Positions 7,953 through 7,957 of a stretch of 7,957 nucleotides of DNA are shown here, piece after piece. Within the stretch, counting starts at the first letter, position 1; every line of letters begins with the position of its first letter. Below the pieces are notes generated by a model. That model was given only the letters and a program-made list of their open reading frames with translations. It ran no database searches and was not told the DNA's origin. A program made the translations under genes and the position numbers. Source of the DNA: Paracoccaceae bacterium. GTDB lineage: Bacteria > Pseudomonadota > Alphaproteobacteria > Rhodobacterales > Rhodobacteraceae. The stretch lies in contig SLQN01000572.1 of assembly GCA_007131465.1 (NCBI GenBank), forward strand, positions 1 to 7,957, given 5' to 3'.

Positions 7953-7957
7953 ACCAA

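Overview
The window is chromosomal DNA of an alphaproteobacterium, most likely Rhodobacterales (Rhodobacter/Roseobacter relatives). The grounds are a GC-rich, GC3-biased codon pattern, a GTTC-N7-GTTC LexA box upstream of uvrD, TTAA-N7-TTAA (CtrA-type) sites, and a tandem array of hairpins with CCUCCUCCC loops. That loop is the hallmark of the CcsR / 'cuckoo' small RNAs described in Rhodobacter sphaeroides.

Layout. Positions 1-192 (+) hold four hairpins, each presenting the same 11-nt sequence TCCTCCTCCCT in a 12-nt loop. They read as two tandem two-hairpin sRNA units; the last hairpin has a 12-bp perfect stem and a T-tract and also acts as terminator. The array may begin upstream of the window. 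Converging on it is uvrD/pcrA (206-2587, -), an SF1A DNA helicase with a LexA box and a plausible promoter just upstream. Next on the same strand is a small hypothetical gene (2672-3136, -). A 121-bp divergent intergenic region (3137-3257) carries three GTTAAC elements spaced 10 and 11 bp. To the right are two + strand genes of pyruvate/2-hydroxyacid metabolism: an FMN-dependent alpha-hydroxy-acid dehydrogenase (3258-4421) and a complete pyruvate carboxylase, pyc (4509-7952). The 87-bp gap between these two contains a 7-bp inverted repeat and a strong Shine-Dalgarno sequence.

How the parts may work together. If the dehydrogenase oxidises L-lactate, its product pyruvate is the substrate of the next gene's enzyme, which makes oxaloacetate for anaplerosis and gluconeogenesis. 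The helicase looks SOS-controlled. The sRNA array is a stress-response element whose C-rich loops resemble the anti-Shine-Dalgarno sequence and could target G-rich ribosome binding sites.

The protein-coding content is ordinary housekeeping. The most interesting part is the sRNA array at the left edge, followed by the LexA and CtrA-type regulatory sites. I saw no mobile element, CRISPR array, tRNA or rRNA.
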